Assembly: GCA_008933805.1 (NCBI GenBank)
Contig: WBUH01000007.1
Location: 62,001-126,000, forward strand
Source: Bacteroidota bacterium
Lineage (GTDB): Bacteria; Bacteroidota; Bacteroidia; UBA8524
Length of the DNA: 64,000 bases
Direction of reading: 5' to 3'
In this document: positions 36,918 to 44,249 of the stretch, piece after piece
How positions within the stretch are numbered: the first letter of the stretch is position 1
How the letters are laid out: every line of letters begins with the position of its first letter
Position numbers and translations under genes: made by a program
Notes under the pieces: generated by a model
What the model was told of the DNA's origin: nothing
Database searches by the model: none
The model's input: the letters and a program-made list of their open reading frames with translations, nothing else

Positions 36918-37060
36918 ATGGATATAACTAACAACCAATGGGAGGCTATTGAGCTCCATTTACCCGTCAAGCAGGCAGGCACATCTGTCCAGCCACAGTA
37001 ACAAAGGTTACAACATACAGCCCATCTGTATTGTAAAATTTGTAGGTACGGCTCATAAAG
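36918..37060 (+). pseudogene. IS5-like transposase N-terminal remnant
   Basis: Reading from ATG 36918 gives MDITNNQWEAIELHLPVK, then a stop after about 27 codons. That string resembles the N-terminus of IS5-family transposases (x-DxQWxxIxPLLP-x). The following bases show degenerate similarity in shifted frames and no DDE region is present. It is a broken relic at the edge of the cassette array. Confidence 0.5.
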
Positions 37061-37152
37061 CAATTTACTATTTCTAAGTTGCAAACTTAGTATATTTGTC
37101 CTCACAAGACCTGCTGCTTCAAACCAAGCAACAGACTTGCGAGAGCAGGGGG

Positions 37153-37506
37153 TTAAATTCTTTGATGTCTAAATGGAGGTGTTTTGCAAAACTTTATCCA
37201 CTCCTCTATAATCTCTTTATAATCTGTAATTGGCAGTGAATAAATATCCTCAATTGTAACTTGGGTTGGCGAAATTTCAATATAGGATTCCCCAGCACCT
37301 ATGCTATCTTGATAAGGATTATTAGATAATGTATTATCTATTTCATCCAGAATACTCTCAAATTCACTAACATCAGCAGCATATTGCAAATGACCTGCTA
37401 TATAGTTAAAAACTGAAGCATCAGGAGCCTTGCACAATTTGAAGTTTTCTCCTGCAACTGTTTTATTAATGAAAGTTAAATGATATTGTGTTAAAATATT
37501 ACTCAT
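37153..37506 (-). CDS. Small cassette protein, immunity-like, hypothetical
   Basis: The 117-residue acidic cytoplasmic protein has no signal peptide. It starts MSNILTQYHLTFINKTVAGE, contains FNYIAGHLQYAADVSEFES, and ends with a helical stretch holding EIIEEWIKFCK. Size, acidity and lack of motifs fit immunity proteins of polymorphic toxins, but no family is recognised. It is the distal gene of the repeat-separated array, about 45 bases downstream of repeat copy 1. Confidence 0.55.
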   Translation of the reverse strand: MSNILTQYHLTFINKTVAGENFKLCKAPDASVFNYIAGHLQYAADVSEFESILDEIDNTLSNNPYQDSIGAGESYIEISPTQVTIEDIYSLPITDYKEIIEEWIKFCKTPPFRHQRI

Positions 37507-37550
37507 AATCTTGTTTATTAGAATTTTACACCAGGACTAACTACAAATTT

Positions 37551-37691
37551 CCCCCTCTCCCACAACTCTGTCGCGCAGGTTGTGTGGCAGCGAACTGTAT
37601 AGTATCAGTTGTACTTTACAATATCCCAATCGGCTGCTGCCCTACAAATTACATAACTTTTTTATACGCAGGTGATAATTGGAACACTACC
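37551..37691 (-). repeat. Cassette repeat copy 1
   Basis: This 141-bp copy contains CACAACTCTGTCGCGCAGG, TATCAGTTGTACTTTACAA and GGCTGCTGCC, and ends GATAATTGGAACACTACC on the plus strand. It separates the TPR gene from the 117-residue gene. The internal pairs CACAAC/GTTGTG, GGCAGC/GCTGCC and TTGTA/TACAA could fold into a branched hairpin. Confidence 0.85.
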
Positions 37692-37707
37692 CTTTTTGAC
37701 CACTACC
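37685..37707 (-). repeat. 23-bp string shared with the 3' end of the operon-terminal lipoprotein gene
   Basis: The plus strand here matches 15046-15068 at 21 of 23 positions, including the exact 14-mer TTTTGACCACTACC. It starts within cassette repeat copy 1 and reaches the base before the TPR gene's stop codon. Confidence 0.5.
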
Positions 37708-38175
37708 CTACTCATAAATTGATTTAACACCTTCTTTTAAATACTTATTATATAGTGTTAGGTACCTCATTGCTAAAGATTTATCTTCTTCTTTATAAGA
37801 AAGATATAATCTATATCTACTGTCGTTTAATATCGATAATATTTCGTCTCCATCAATTTTGCATATTGACTTGCTTAATCCTCCCTTTCCGAGATGCAAC
37901 AAATGTCTCCATGTCGTTCTTGCCCAGTCATCTCTTCCATATGCTTCACTAATAGCAGCAAAATACCATAATACATTGGGGCAACTCTTCCCAAGCTTGA
38001 GAGCTTCACTTACTTTAAACATCGCTTTGTCAATATCTCCCATTTCTTTGTAAACTGATGCAAGTAAGGCCATCTCATAGTGTGAGTCTGGGTTTTCTTT
38101 TAGATATTTTTCTAACCCTTTTTTAGCTTCAGCCCAATTTTCTGTATTATAATTATCTATATAGTTATGTTTCAT
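37708..38175 (-). CDS. TPR-repeat protein, cassette gene
   Basis: The 155-residue cytoplasmic protein has two to three tetratricopeptide-like helical pairs: NTENWAEAKKGLEKYLKENP, then HYEMALLASVYKEMGDIDKA and a further pair around VLWYFAAISEAYGRDDWAR. TPRs bind other proteins, so it could be an immunity or adaptor protein. It lies between repeat copies 2 and 1 and is read leftward. Its promoter is not identified; it may be in the repeat. Confidence 0.75.
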   Translation of the reverse strand: MKHNYIDNYNTENWAEAKKGLEKYLKENPDSHYEMALLASVYKEMGDIDKAMFKVSEALKLGKSCPNVLWYFAAISEAYGRDDWARTTWRHLLHLGKGGLSKSICKIDGDEILSILNDSRYRLYLSYKEEDKSLAMRYLTLYNKYLKEGVKSIYE

Positions 38176-38254
38176 TTTGGCTATCTTCTATTTTTTCTAT
38201 CGATTTTTTTTGTTGTTCCTTGTCCCTTCTCGTATTTGCGTTTTAATGTTTGTT

Positions 38255-38397
38255 CCCCCCACTCTCACAACTCTGTCGCGCAGGTTGTGTGGCAGCGACT
38301 TGTATAGTGTCTGTTGTATTTTGCAATACACCCAATCAGCTGCTGCCATACAAATTGCATAACTTTTTCATACAAAGGTGATAATTGGAACACTACC
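38255..38397 (-). repeat. Cassette repeat copy 2
   Basis: This 143-bp copy is in the same orientation as copy 1. It has TTGTATTTTGCAA in place of TTGTACTTTACAA, keeping the small internal stem through a U-G pair. It also has the two short ATACAAA repeats flanking a segment that is absent from copy 4. Confidence 0.85.
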
Positions 38398-38434
38398 GGG
38401 AAGGAGCATTATATTACTATTGTTTTATTAACAT

Positions 38435-38647
38435 TTATAAAAACCAGACCACAGGAACCCAAGTCTTTAACATAAAAAACGTTATTATAACTGATAAACC
38501 AAAAAAAATAAGATAATATTTTATTTTTTTAACCCATATAAAAAATAAAATATTATAAAAAGCGACTACTAGCAAACTATAGAGGTGAACTTTTGTGTAC
38601 GCATGGATATATGAATATGCTGTAGGCCCTAATTCCGAACGTGTCAT
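38435..38647 (-). CDS. Small two-helix membrane protein, cassette gene
   Basis: The 70-residue product has two hydrophobic segments, LYSLLVVAFYNILFFIWV and YYLIFFGLSVIITFFML, separated by a short basic loop (KKIKY), so it is a likely two-span inner-membrane protein. It could be an immunity protein against a membrane-active toxin or a small toxin itself. It lies between repeat copies 3 and 2. The start codon is not supported by a clear ribosome-binding site. Confidence 0.5.
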   Translation of the reverse strand: MTRSELGPTAYSYIHAYTKVHLYSLLVVAFYNILFFIWVKKIKYYLIFFGLSVIITFFMLKTWVPVVWFL

Positions 38648-38852
38648 AAAAATTCATTGAATGATCGTTATCGATATAATTATTAAAAAAATAAATAAAA
38701 ATAATTTTTTCTTCATTTTATAGCTAATTATTTTGCCGATTTGTGTTTTGGAACAGCTTTTTCAATCCCTTCAGAGACCTTTTCAAGCGTTTTGTTCCAG
38801 TTAGCTGGAACACTTACTTTATTCTAGTGCCTGAGCAACCCTTCCATTCAAT

Positions 38853-38997
38853 CCCCCCCGCTCTCACAACTCTGTCGCGCAGGTTGTGTGGCAGCGACCT
38901 GTATAGTATCAGTTGTACTTTACAATATACCCAATCGGCTGCTGCCCTACAAATTTCATGACTTTTTTATACAAAGGTGATAATTTGGAACACGACC
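38853..38997 (-). repeat. Cassette repeat copy 3
   Basis: This full-length copy is nearly identical to copy 1 through the central TATCAGTTGTACTTTACAA section, and ends GATAATTTGGAACACGACCC. It separates the 170-residue gene from the membrane-protein gene. Confidence 0.85.
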
Positions 38998-39007
38998 CAC
39001 CACCAAA

Positions 39008-39520
39008 CTAAAGTTTTTCAACAATAGAGTTTTCAATCATTCTGCCATTTTTATTGCCGGTATATATTATTGAATAAGCCCAATTTCTATTTGCTCCATC
39101 CCAATAGTCTCTTTGGTATTTAAAAACCTCATAGGTTAAAGATGGAATTTCTTTATCCCCAAATAATAATTTAAACTTTTGAAAAGTTTTTTTTACTGTG
39201 TTTAATGTTGCTTCAAAATAAAATGGGTCTGTCCATTGTTCGGTTGTGTCCATTCGGCCCCAAATTACTACCCCATTAATGTAAAATATTTCATTTTTAA
39301 ATTCTACACCTGTAATAAGGCTGTCATCAATCCATTTTTCTTTTTTCCATTCAACATATTTTGACCTTAAATATTGAGCTAATATAGCACTTAAAATAAC
39401 AGATGTATTACCCACCAAATCATTGTAGTAATTTTGATGAAGAGTAGCCGATTTAATGGAAGTAATACTATTGATCAAATTTTCAAATAGCATTTCTGTT
39501 AACGTATCAATAGTTCTCAT
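39008..39520 (-). CDS. Hypothetical cassette protein, immunity-like
   Basis: The 170-residue cytoplasmic protein has an N-terminal helical half (LFENLINSITSIKS, SVILSAILAQYLRSKYVEWK) and a C-terminal beta/aromatic half (GVVIWGRMDTTEQWTDPFYF, YQRDYWDGANRNWAYSIIY). There is no signal peptide and no catalytic motif. Composition and size resemble immunity proteins, but the family is unknown. It sits between repeat copies 4 and 3. Confidence 0.6.
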   Translation of the reverse strand: MRTIDTLTEMLFENLINSITSIKSATLHQNYYNDLVGNTSVILSAILAQYLRSKYVEWKKEKWIDDSLITGVEFKNEIFYINGVVIWGRMDTTEQWTDPFYFEATLNTVKKTFQKFKLLFGDKEIPSLTYEVFKYQRDYWDGANRNWAYSIIYTGNKNGRMIENSIVEKL

Positions 39521-39560
39521 GTTCTAAATATTTTTCTATTGCTTTAATCAAATCTTGTTC

Positions 39561-39680
39561 CTCCCCGCTCTCGCAAGTCCTTGCGCAGGCTGTGCGGCAG
39601 CGACCGGTATAGTATCAGTTGTACTTTGCAATTACCCAATCAGCTGCTGCCATACAAAGGTGATAATTTGGAACACGACA
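39561..39680 (-). repeat. Cassette repeat copy 4 (internally shortened)
   Basis: This copy is about 22 bases shorter than the others: the segment between the two ATACAAA strings seen in copy 2 is missing, as expected from recombination between them. The CACAAC hairpin is changed to GCAAGTCCTTGC. The rest is conserved. Confidence 0.8.
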
Positions 39681-39697
39681 CCCTAATTCCTTATTAT

Positions 39698-40135
39698 TCA
39701 ATTAATTTTCACAAAAGAAATAAAACCATATTTGCTTGGTTGTGCTTCATATAAAAGAAAGGGACAATTAATTGAAAAGTAATAATTATTCTCACAACAA
39801 CAAGAAATTTGTTTTTCCAGACCATTATTAAAAATTAACCTAATGTGAATGTTTACATTTCGGCCCTCGATAGAAGATTTATTAACAACCTTCCAGTTCC
39901 CTGTTGAATCATTCAAGTGAGGAATTTTTTTTGACATATTAAAACTTCGGTCTGCTTTTAATGTAATAGTTAACCCATTTAGCAACGACGAGTCTTGTGA
40001 AATATCAACTTTTGACAAGTCGTTTGAAAATAAGTAGGTTCCTATAGAACTTTTATAGCAATTGTTTGAGGCAGTATTACTACAACTACATATAATTGCA
40101 AAAATCACTATTGCGCATTTTTTTTTCAAAAACAT
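39698..40135 (-). CDS. Small lipoprotein, cassette gene
   Basis: The start is chosen at 40135 (MFLKKKCAIVIFAIICSCS, 145 residues) because it gives a standard lipoprotein signal with lipobox IICSC; a start at 40162 adds nine residues. The mature domain is beta-rich (LNGLTITLKADRSFNMSKK, GNWKVVNKSS, NVNIHIRLIF) with a CCCE cluster, like a small lipocalin-type or META-type domain. It is the proximal gene of the array, next to ssrA. A lipid-anchored immunity role is possible but unproven. Confidence 0.6.
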   Translation of the reverse strand: MFLKKKCAIVIFAIICSCSNTASNNCYKSSIGTYLFSNDLSKVDISQDSSLLNGLTITLKADRSFNMSKKIPHLNDSTGNWKVVNKSSIEGRNVNIHIRLIFNNGLEKQISCCCENNYYFSINCPFLLYEAQPSKYGFISFVKIN

Positions 40136-40200
40136 AGTTATGTGTTTATTAATATACCCCATTTAGAATAAATAAATTATACTTTTGACTAATATTAGTT

Positions 40201-40250
40201 CTCCCCCCACTCTCACAACTCTGTCGCGCAGGCTGTGTGGCAGCAACTTG
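40201..40250 (-). repeat. Cassette repeat copy 5, truncated
   Basis: Only the first 50 bases (CTCACAACTCTGTCGCGCAGG through GGCAGCAACTTG) remain. The rest is replaced by unrelated sequence that contains a perfect inverted repeat (40253-40275), beside the ssrA terminator. Confidence 0.8.
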
Positions 40251-40252
40251 TG

Positions 40253-40275
40253 AGAATAAGTTACCAACTTATTCT
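40253..40275. repeat. Perfect inverted repeat at the truncated repeat edge
   Basis: AGAATAAGTT, loop ACC, AACTTATTCT. There is no U-run on either side, so it is not an obvious terminator. It marks the point where repeat copy 5 breaks off. Confidence 0.5.
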
Positions 40276-40336
40276 TCCAATGCAAAATAACATTTATTTG
40301 AAGAGGTGCGTTTGAAATACTGCCATTTGTACAAAC

Positions 40337-40370
40337 AAAAAAGCCAATGGCAAACGGCCAATGGCTTTTA
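40337..40370 (-). terminator. ssrA terminator
   Basis: On the minus strand AAGCCATTGG and CCATTGGCTT form a stem with one mismatch, followed by TTTTTTGTTTGT. It lies 7 bases after the tmRNA 3' end. Confidence 0.8.
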
Positions 40371-40376
40371 AGTAAG

Positions 40377-40740
40377 TGGAGCTGAGGGGAGTCGAACCCC
40401 TGTCCGGAGCAGGAATTTGTTGCGCTTTCTACATGCTTATTGGCAGTTATTTTCGGGTATTGCTTGGCCTGCCAATTGCCATAACACTACCTTAGGTTGC
40501 TAATAATTTATCGGGTTAGCAACAATCGCCCGTAAATACCCGATATATTGACCGTTCCTGATGATAAGCTATCGGATGAACCTATCGGAACGGTTGGCAA
40601 AGCGTAATCGTCCTGATTAGGCAGCCAAAGCGAAGTTATTTTCGCCGTTTGTTTTTTGAGCGTTCAGATTATAGGGCATCCGCACAAGGCCCTGCATGCT
40701 TACACACAAACCGCTCTACCCGTCAATTCCAGTCAGCCCC
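40377..40740 (-). ncRNA. ssrA: tmRNA
   Basis: The 5' GGGGCUG (complement of 40734-40740) pairs with CAGCUCC at the 3' end to make the 7-bp acceptor stem, followed by discriminator A; CCA is not encoded. The 3' T-arm reads GGGUUCGACUCCCCUCAG by complement, as in other tmRNAs. The tag reading frame (40617-40661) ends NGENNFALAA and stop, preceded by AQKT. The RNA rescues stalled ribosomes and tags the peptide for proteolysis. The 3' end of ssrA is a frequent integration site, and the accessory array begins just past its terminator. Confidence 0.95.
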
Positions 40741-40758
40741 ATAGTGGTTTGCAGCCTG

Positions 40759-40766
40759 CAAAGATA
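40759..40766 (-). promoter_or_regulatory. -7 promoter element of ssrA
   Basis: The complement reads TATCTTTG, matching TAnnTTTG. It ends 18 bases before the mature 5' end, leaving a short leader for RNase P to remove. A TTTTTG lies further upstream at a short spacing. Confidence 0.5.
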
Positions 40767-40848
40767 CTATCAAGCACTGCAAAAAGCATGCACTATTTAA
40801 ATTTCTATACAAAACACGATATGTAAAAAAGATACCCTTACCAATTTA

Positions 40849-40856
40849 TACCTTTG
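40849..40856 (+). promoter_or_regulatory. -7 promoter element TACCTTTG
   Basis: It matches TAnnTTTG exactly and ends only 6 bases before the ATG at 40863, which implies a leaderless or near-leaderless message. Confidence 0.45.
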
Positions 40857-40862
40857 CCCCCG

Positions 40863-42059
40863 ATGAAAATTGCCTTATTACGCGAGCGGAAAAATCCGCC
40901 CGATGAACGTGTTGCCCTTACCCCCCAACAAGCCGCTGAAGTAATGCGGGCTTTCCCCGGTACTATTGTTATTGCACAAAGCTCTCCTTTCAGATGTTTT
41001 AAGGATGAGGAATACGAAGCCGCAGGAATTGCTGTGCAAGAAGATGTAAGCGACGCGGATATTCTATTAGGCATTAAGGAAGTGCCTTCTGAATATTTAT
41101 TGAAAGGCAAAACATATCTGTTTTTCTCACATACAATTAAAAAACAACCGTATAACCGTAATATGCTGCGCGAAGTGCTTAAACAACGCATAAAGCTGGT
41201 AGATTATGAGTGTCTTGTATGGGAAAATGGCAGTCGTATTTTAGGATTCGGACGATTTGCAGGCATTATTGGCACCTATAACGGGTTACGCACTTGGGGA
41301 CAAAAGTTTACCTTATACGATCTTGAACCTGCCCACGAACTGGACACTTATGATGCGCTGAAAAAGCATTTAAAGCTGGTTACCTTTCCGCCTATGAAAA
41401 TTGCACTTTGCGGCGATGGCCGTGTGGCGCACGGTAGTCTTGAATTATTAAGATATGCCGGTTTTAGAGAGGTGACAAGAGAAGAATTGGTGGAAGAATC
41501 ATATAATGTGCCTGTTTTTGCCCATTTGCGCCCTGAGGATTTTTACGCCCGTAAAGACGGAGAATTATGGGATAAATCTGACTTTTATGTGCACCCCGAG
41601 GAGTATGAAAGTACTTTTTTACCTTATGCTGAGGTAACAGATTTAATGATTAATGCTATTTATTGGCACAATAAAATCCCGGTGTTTTTTACGAAAGAAA
41701 ACATGAAATCGCAGGATTTCAGGATTAAGGTAATTGCTGATATTACTTGCGATATTGAAGGTAGTGTTCCTTGTACTACACGAGCAACAACAATTGCCGA
41801 CCCTGTATATGGCTGGCATAGCTATTATGAAAAGGAAACTGACCCATATTTGCCGAATACGGTTGATATTATGGCGGTGGGTAACTTACCCTGCGAATTG
41901 CCTAAAGATGCGTCGTACGAGTTTGGACAATCGCTACTAAAATATATTATGGCTCCTTTGTTGATGAGCGATAAAGACAATATAATCAAAAGGGCTACAA
42001 TTACCGACAATGGTAAGCTTACTGAGCGTTATAACTATTTAGAGGATTACGTTGCGTAA
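40863..42059 (+). CDS. Saccharopine/alanine dehydrogenase-family NAD(P) oxidoreductase
   Basis: The 398-residue product starts MKIALLRERKNPPDERVALT, the standard AlaDH/PNT N-terminal motif with the substrate-binding R and K positions. The nucleotide-binding half (about residues 175-330) includes IALCGDGRVAHGSLELL, where the third Gly is replaced in the style of Lys1-type saccharopine dehydrogenases. YGWHSYYEKETDPYLPNTV also resembles that group, so the likely reaction is reductive or oxidative interconversion of saccharopine with lysine and 2-oxoglutarate. Alanine dehydrogenase is less likely. The ATG at 40863 is preferred because an upstream start would overlap the -7 element. Confidence 0.75.
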   Translation: MKIALLRERKNPPDERVALTPQQAAEVMRAFPGTIVIAQSSPFRCFKDEEYEAAGIAVQEDVSDADILLGIKEVPSEYLLKGKTYLFFSHTIKKQPYNRNMLREVLKQRIKLVDYECLVWENGSRILGFGRFAGIIGTYNGLRTWGQKFTLYDLEPAHELDTYDALKKHLKLVTFPPMKIALCGDGRVAHGSLELLRYAGFREVTREELVEESYNVPVFAHLRPEDFYARKDGELWDKSDFYVHPEEYESTFLPYAEVTDLMINAIYWHNKIPVFFTKENMKSQDFRIKVIADITCDIEGSVPCTTRATTIADPVYGWHSYYEKETDPYLPNTVDIMAVGNLPCELPKDASYEFGQSLLKYIMAPLLMSDKDNIIKRATITDNGKLTERYNYLEDYVA

Positions 42060-42070
42060 TTAAAGTGAGA

Positions 42071-42099
42071 AAGCCGTCGACTTTCCCAAGCGACGGCTT
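42071..42099. terminator. Hairpin between convergent genes
   Basis: AAGCCGTCG, an 11-base loop, CGACGGCTT. U-runs are weak on both sides, but the position between two convergent stops supports a bidirectional terminator. Confidence 0.6.
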
Positions 42100-42134
42100 A
42101 CACCAATTTATATGAACCTAACTACGAACTAATG

Positions 42135-44237
42135 TTATTTTGAAGTATTGCTAACCTTATCAATGCTCACTGTTTGTGTATCGCTGTTTTTCAAGCCCAA
42201 AAACTCTTTTAATTCTTTATTGCTGCGCATCGGCTTTGAGCTTACTCTTAAAACAGCCTTATTGTTTTTACGGGTAAACGTTGAGAAATCACTCTCATCC
42301 AATACAGCCACATAATCATCGGGTAGCACAACAAACAACTGATTATTATCCGACTCGTTGAATTTTAACGTATTATCACAGCATTTGTAATAATAGTTAG
42401 ACATTAAAATATTCCTGTTTTTAACCAATAAGTAAGCTATATCAACGTGCACCTCGTTATCCTGATAGATAAAATCAACAGTTACTGATTTTGCATTAGT
42501 AAGTCTTACAGGGTTGTCAGAATTATATATTCCAAATTTATCGGCACTAAACGCATTTCGTATCGAACTATAATTCATCCTCTGGTCGTCAGCACTCTTT
42601 GCCATCTCCTCCTGATGCTCTCTCATCCGTTTTTCCCATTCTGCTTGTGCAGCAAGCCTTGCCGCCTCAGCTTCTTTGCGCAGTTTTTCAAGCTCTTCTG
42701 TTTTCTTTGACAATAGCTTGTTGTATTCATTCAGTCTCACTACAAACGCTTCCACTGCGTTTTCATAATCAGCACCTTGCAATATAGGATTCACCAATAA
42801 TTCAATACTGTTGGTATTTCGCAGATTATACCTTAGCGGTGCGTACGCATTTTGGTTTAGCGGTAGTAGCCTGATATTTCCGTTGTAAGTATAATCATAC
42901 ACCGCGCTGTCGCCTCCTACATGGTTTATGTCGCTACGCTTTTTGTTTTCCTTTTTATCCTTTGTTTTTTTGGATGTGACAGTAGTTTTTTTACGGATAA
43001 ATAAATTACGGACACTTTGTACAAAACGTTCCCACCATGTTTGCTTCTTCACTTGAACATCCCTGCGGCTCAATGCTTCTTCGTCTTGCTCATAAAACCC
43101 ATCCGAGATTACATCTCCTCGTTCCAACTTCATCGATAATAAACCCGAAACACTGTCTATTAGGCTGATATCAATCTTTCTCCAAAAGTAATTGTACACA
43201 AACGGCTTAAAGTTCTTATCGTCACTATCTACCTCAAACGTAACTCCCATAAAGGCGGCTAACTCAGGATGGTTTATGGTATCAGCCGTCAAGGTGAAGT
43301 TTGTTTTTGCAGTGTTCAGCGTTTTAGGCGGTTGCGGTTTGCGTTTCTTCAGTTCCTCTATTTCCGCCAATTTGGCTTCAATTTCTTTACTACCCACCCC
43401 TTCTTTGTGCGAAAATGCTACGGTATCACCGTCTACAATCGTAATATTAGTTTCACTCCACGATGAAGCACCTATTGAAGTATCAGTCAAGTATGCTTGT
43501 TTAATCCTTTCAGATGGCTCCTTTTCCCAATTTGCATTGCCCAAAAACTGCCAGTTACGGGCAACTGTATCTAAATAGTAATTGTTGAAATTAGCGTGCT
43601 TGGCTACTGTTTTTTGTTTGATGGTAATGGGACAAGCCGGGTTTACCAATACTTGTTCACCATCTTTCCAACCTTGTATCTCAAACATTCCTGCCGACTC
43701 AAATACAAACTTTTGACCTGCGCTGTCATAAGTCATCGGGATTCCGCTCACAGCAAAATCCACAGGGTCTTTCATTTCCCTGTACTTAATTTCTACTTTA
43801 CCGTTCACTTCTTTTCCATCAGCAGTTAAGAACAGGCAAGCAGGAATTTCAATCGTTGTACCGCCTTGTACAGTAATGGTTTTAGCTTCTCCACTTGTAA
43901 TTGTGTACGAAGTAAAATCAACATCAAACCCCTTAAAGGCAGGTTTGATAAATGTGCCACCCTGAGCAGGTTGCGATGTTTGCTGAACGGGTATAGTTGC
44001 TGAAACAATTTCAACAGGTTTGGGTTGTTCAGATTTAAAATTAAAGGCCGAAACGGCTATTATGGCTGTGCCAATAACAGCAACCCCTGCACCGCCCCAA
44101 AACCACCATTTTTTATAAAACGGAAGCGTTGCCGCCGAGTAGCCCTTCATCACCGCCCCAAAATCTTGCATTTGCCCAATGCTCCTGCTATCTATGGGGT
44201 TACGATCTATATTTATTTTAATTCGTTGATTTTTCAT
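42135..44237 (-). CDS. Membrane protein paired with ECF sigma factor; possible anti-sigma or signalling protein
   Basis: The 700-residue product has a short cytoplasmic N-terminus (about 43 residues), one membrane helix (GGAGVAVIGTAIIAVSAF) and a large outer part. A beta domain has GTTIEIPACLFLTADGKEV, VEIKYREMKDPVDFAVSGIP and FESAGMFEIQGWKDGE. A middle domain, a basic stretch (SVRNLFIRKKTTVTSKK), a coiled coil with repeated EE/KK/AA (about residues 530-580) and a C-terminal domain with FGIYNSDNPVRL follow. It starts 12 bases after the ECF sigma stop, the usual place for an anti-sigma gene, but the short N-terminus has no zinc-type HxxxCxxC. The outer part matches the secreted 795-residue protein at 57011 along most of its length, so the two share a ligand-type domain. 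Confidence 0.7.
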   Translation of the reverse strand: MKNQRIKINIDRNPIDSRSIGQMQDFGAVMKGYSAATLPFYKKWWFWGGAGVAVIGTAIIAVSAFNFKSEQPKPVEIVSATIPVQQTSQPAQGGTFIKPAFKGFDVDFTSYTITSGEAKTITVQGGTTIEIPACLFLTADGKEVNGKVEIKYREMKDPVDFAVSGIPMTYDSAGQKFVFESAGMFEIQGWKDGEQVLVNPACPITIKQKTVAKHANFNNYYLDTVARNWQFLGNANWEKEPSERIKQAYLTDTSIGASSWSETNITIVDGDTVAFSHKEGVGSKEIEAKLAEIEELKKRKPQPPKTLNTAKTNFTLTADTINHPELAAFMGVTFEVDSDDKNFKPFVYNYFWRKIDISLIDSVSGLLSMKLERGDVISDGFYEQDEEALSRRDVQVKKQTWWERFVQSVRNLFIRKKTTVTSKKTKDKKENKKRSDINHVGGDSAVYDYTYNGNIRLLPLNQNAYAPLRYNLRNTNSIELLVNPILQGADYENAVEAFVVRLNEYNKLLSKKTEELEKLRKEAEAARLAAQAEWEKRMREHQEEMAKSADDQRMNYSSIRNAFSADKFGIYNSDNPVRLTNAKSVTVDFIYQDNEVHVDIAYLLVKNRNILMSNYYYKCCDNTLKFNESDNNQLFVVLPDDYVAVLDESDFSTFTRKNNKAVLRVSSKPMRSNKELKEFLGLKNSDTQTVSIDKVSNTSK

Positions 44238-44249
44238 GGGTGTAATTTT

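Noticed and set aside
36869-37105. Leftward 78-residue frame at the array edge
   Set aside because: The opposite strand carries the IS5-like remnant, which explains the sequence better. The leftward product has no recognisable features.
38743-38961. Rightward frames through the cassette repeats as small proteins
   Set aside because: They run through repeat sequence opposite to the cassette genes, and the same translated string appears in more than one repeat copy. They are by-products of the repeat.
37551-40250. Integron attC sites or a CRISPR array
   Set aside because: The repeats are about 143 bp and spaced by whole genes of different length, so not CRISPR. No GTTRRRY/RYYYAAC core sites were seen and no integron integrase lies nearby, so a standard integron is not supported.
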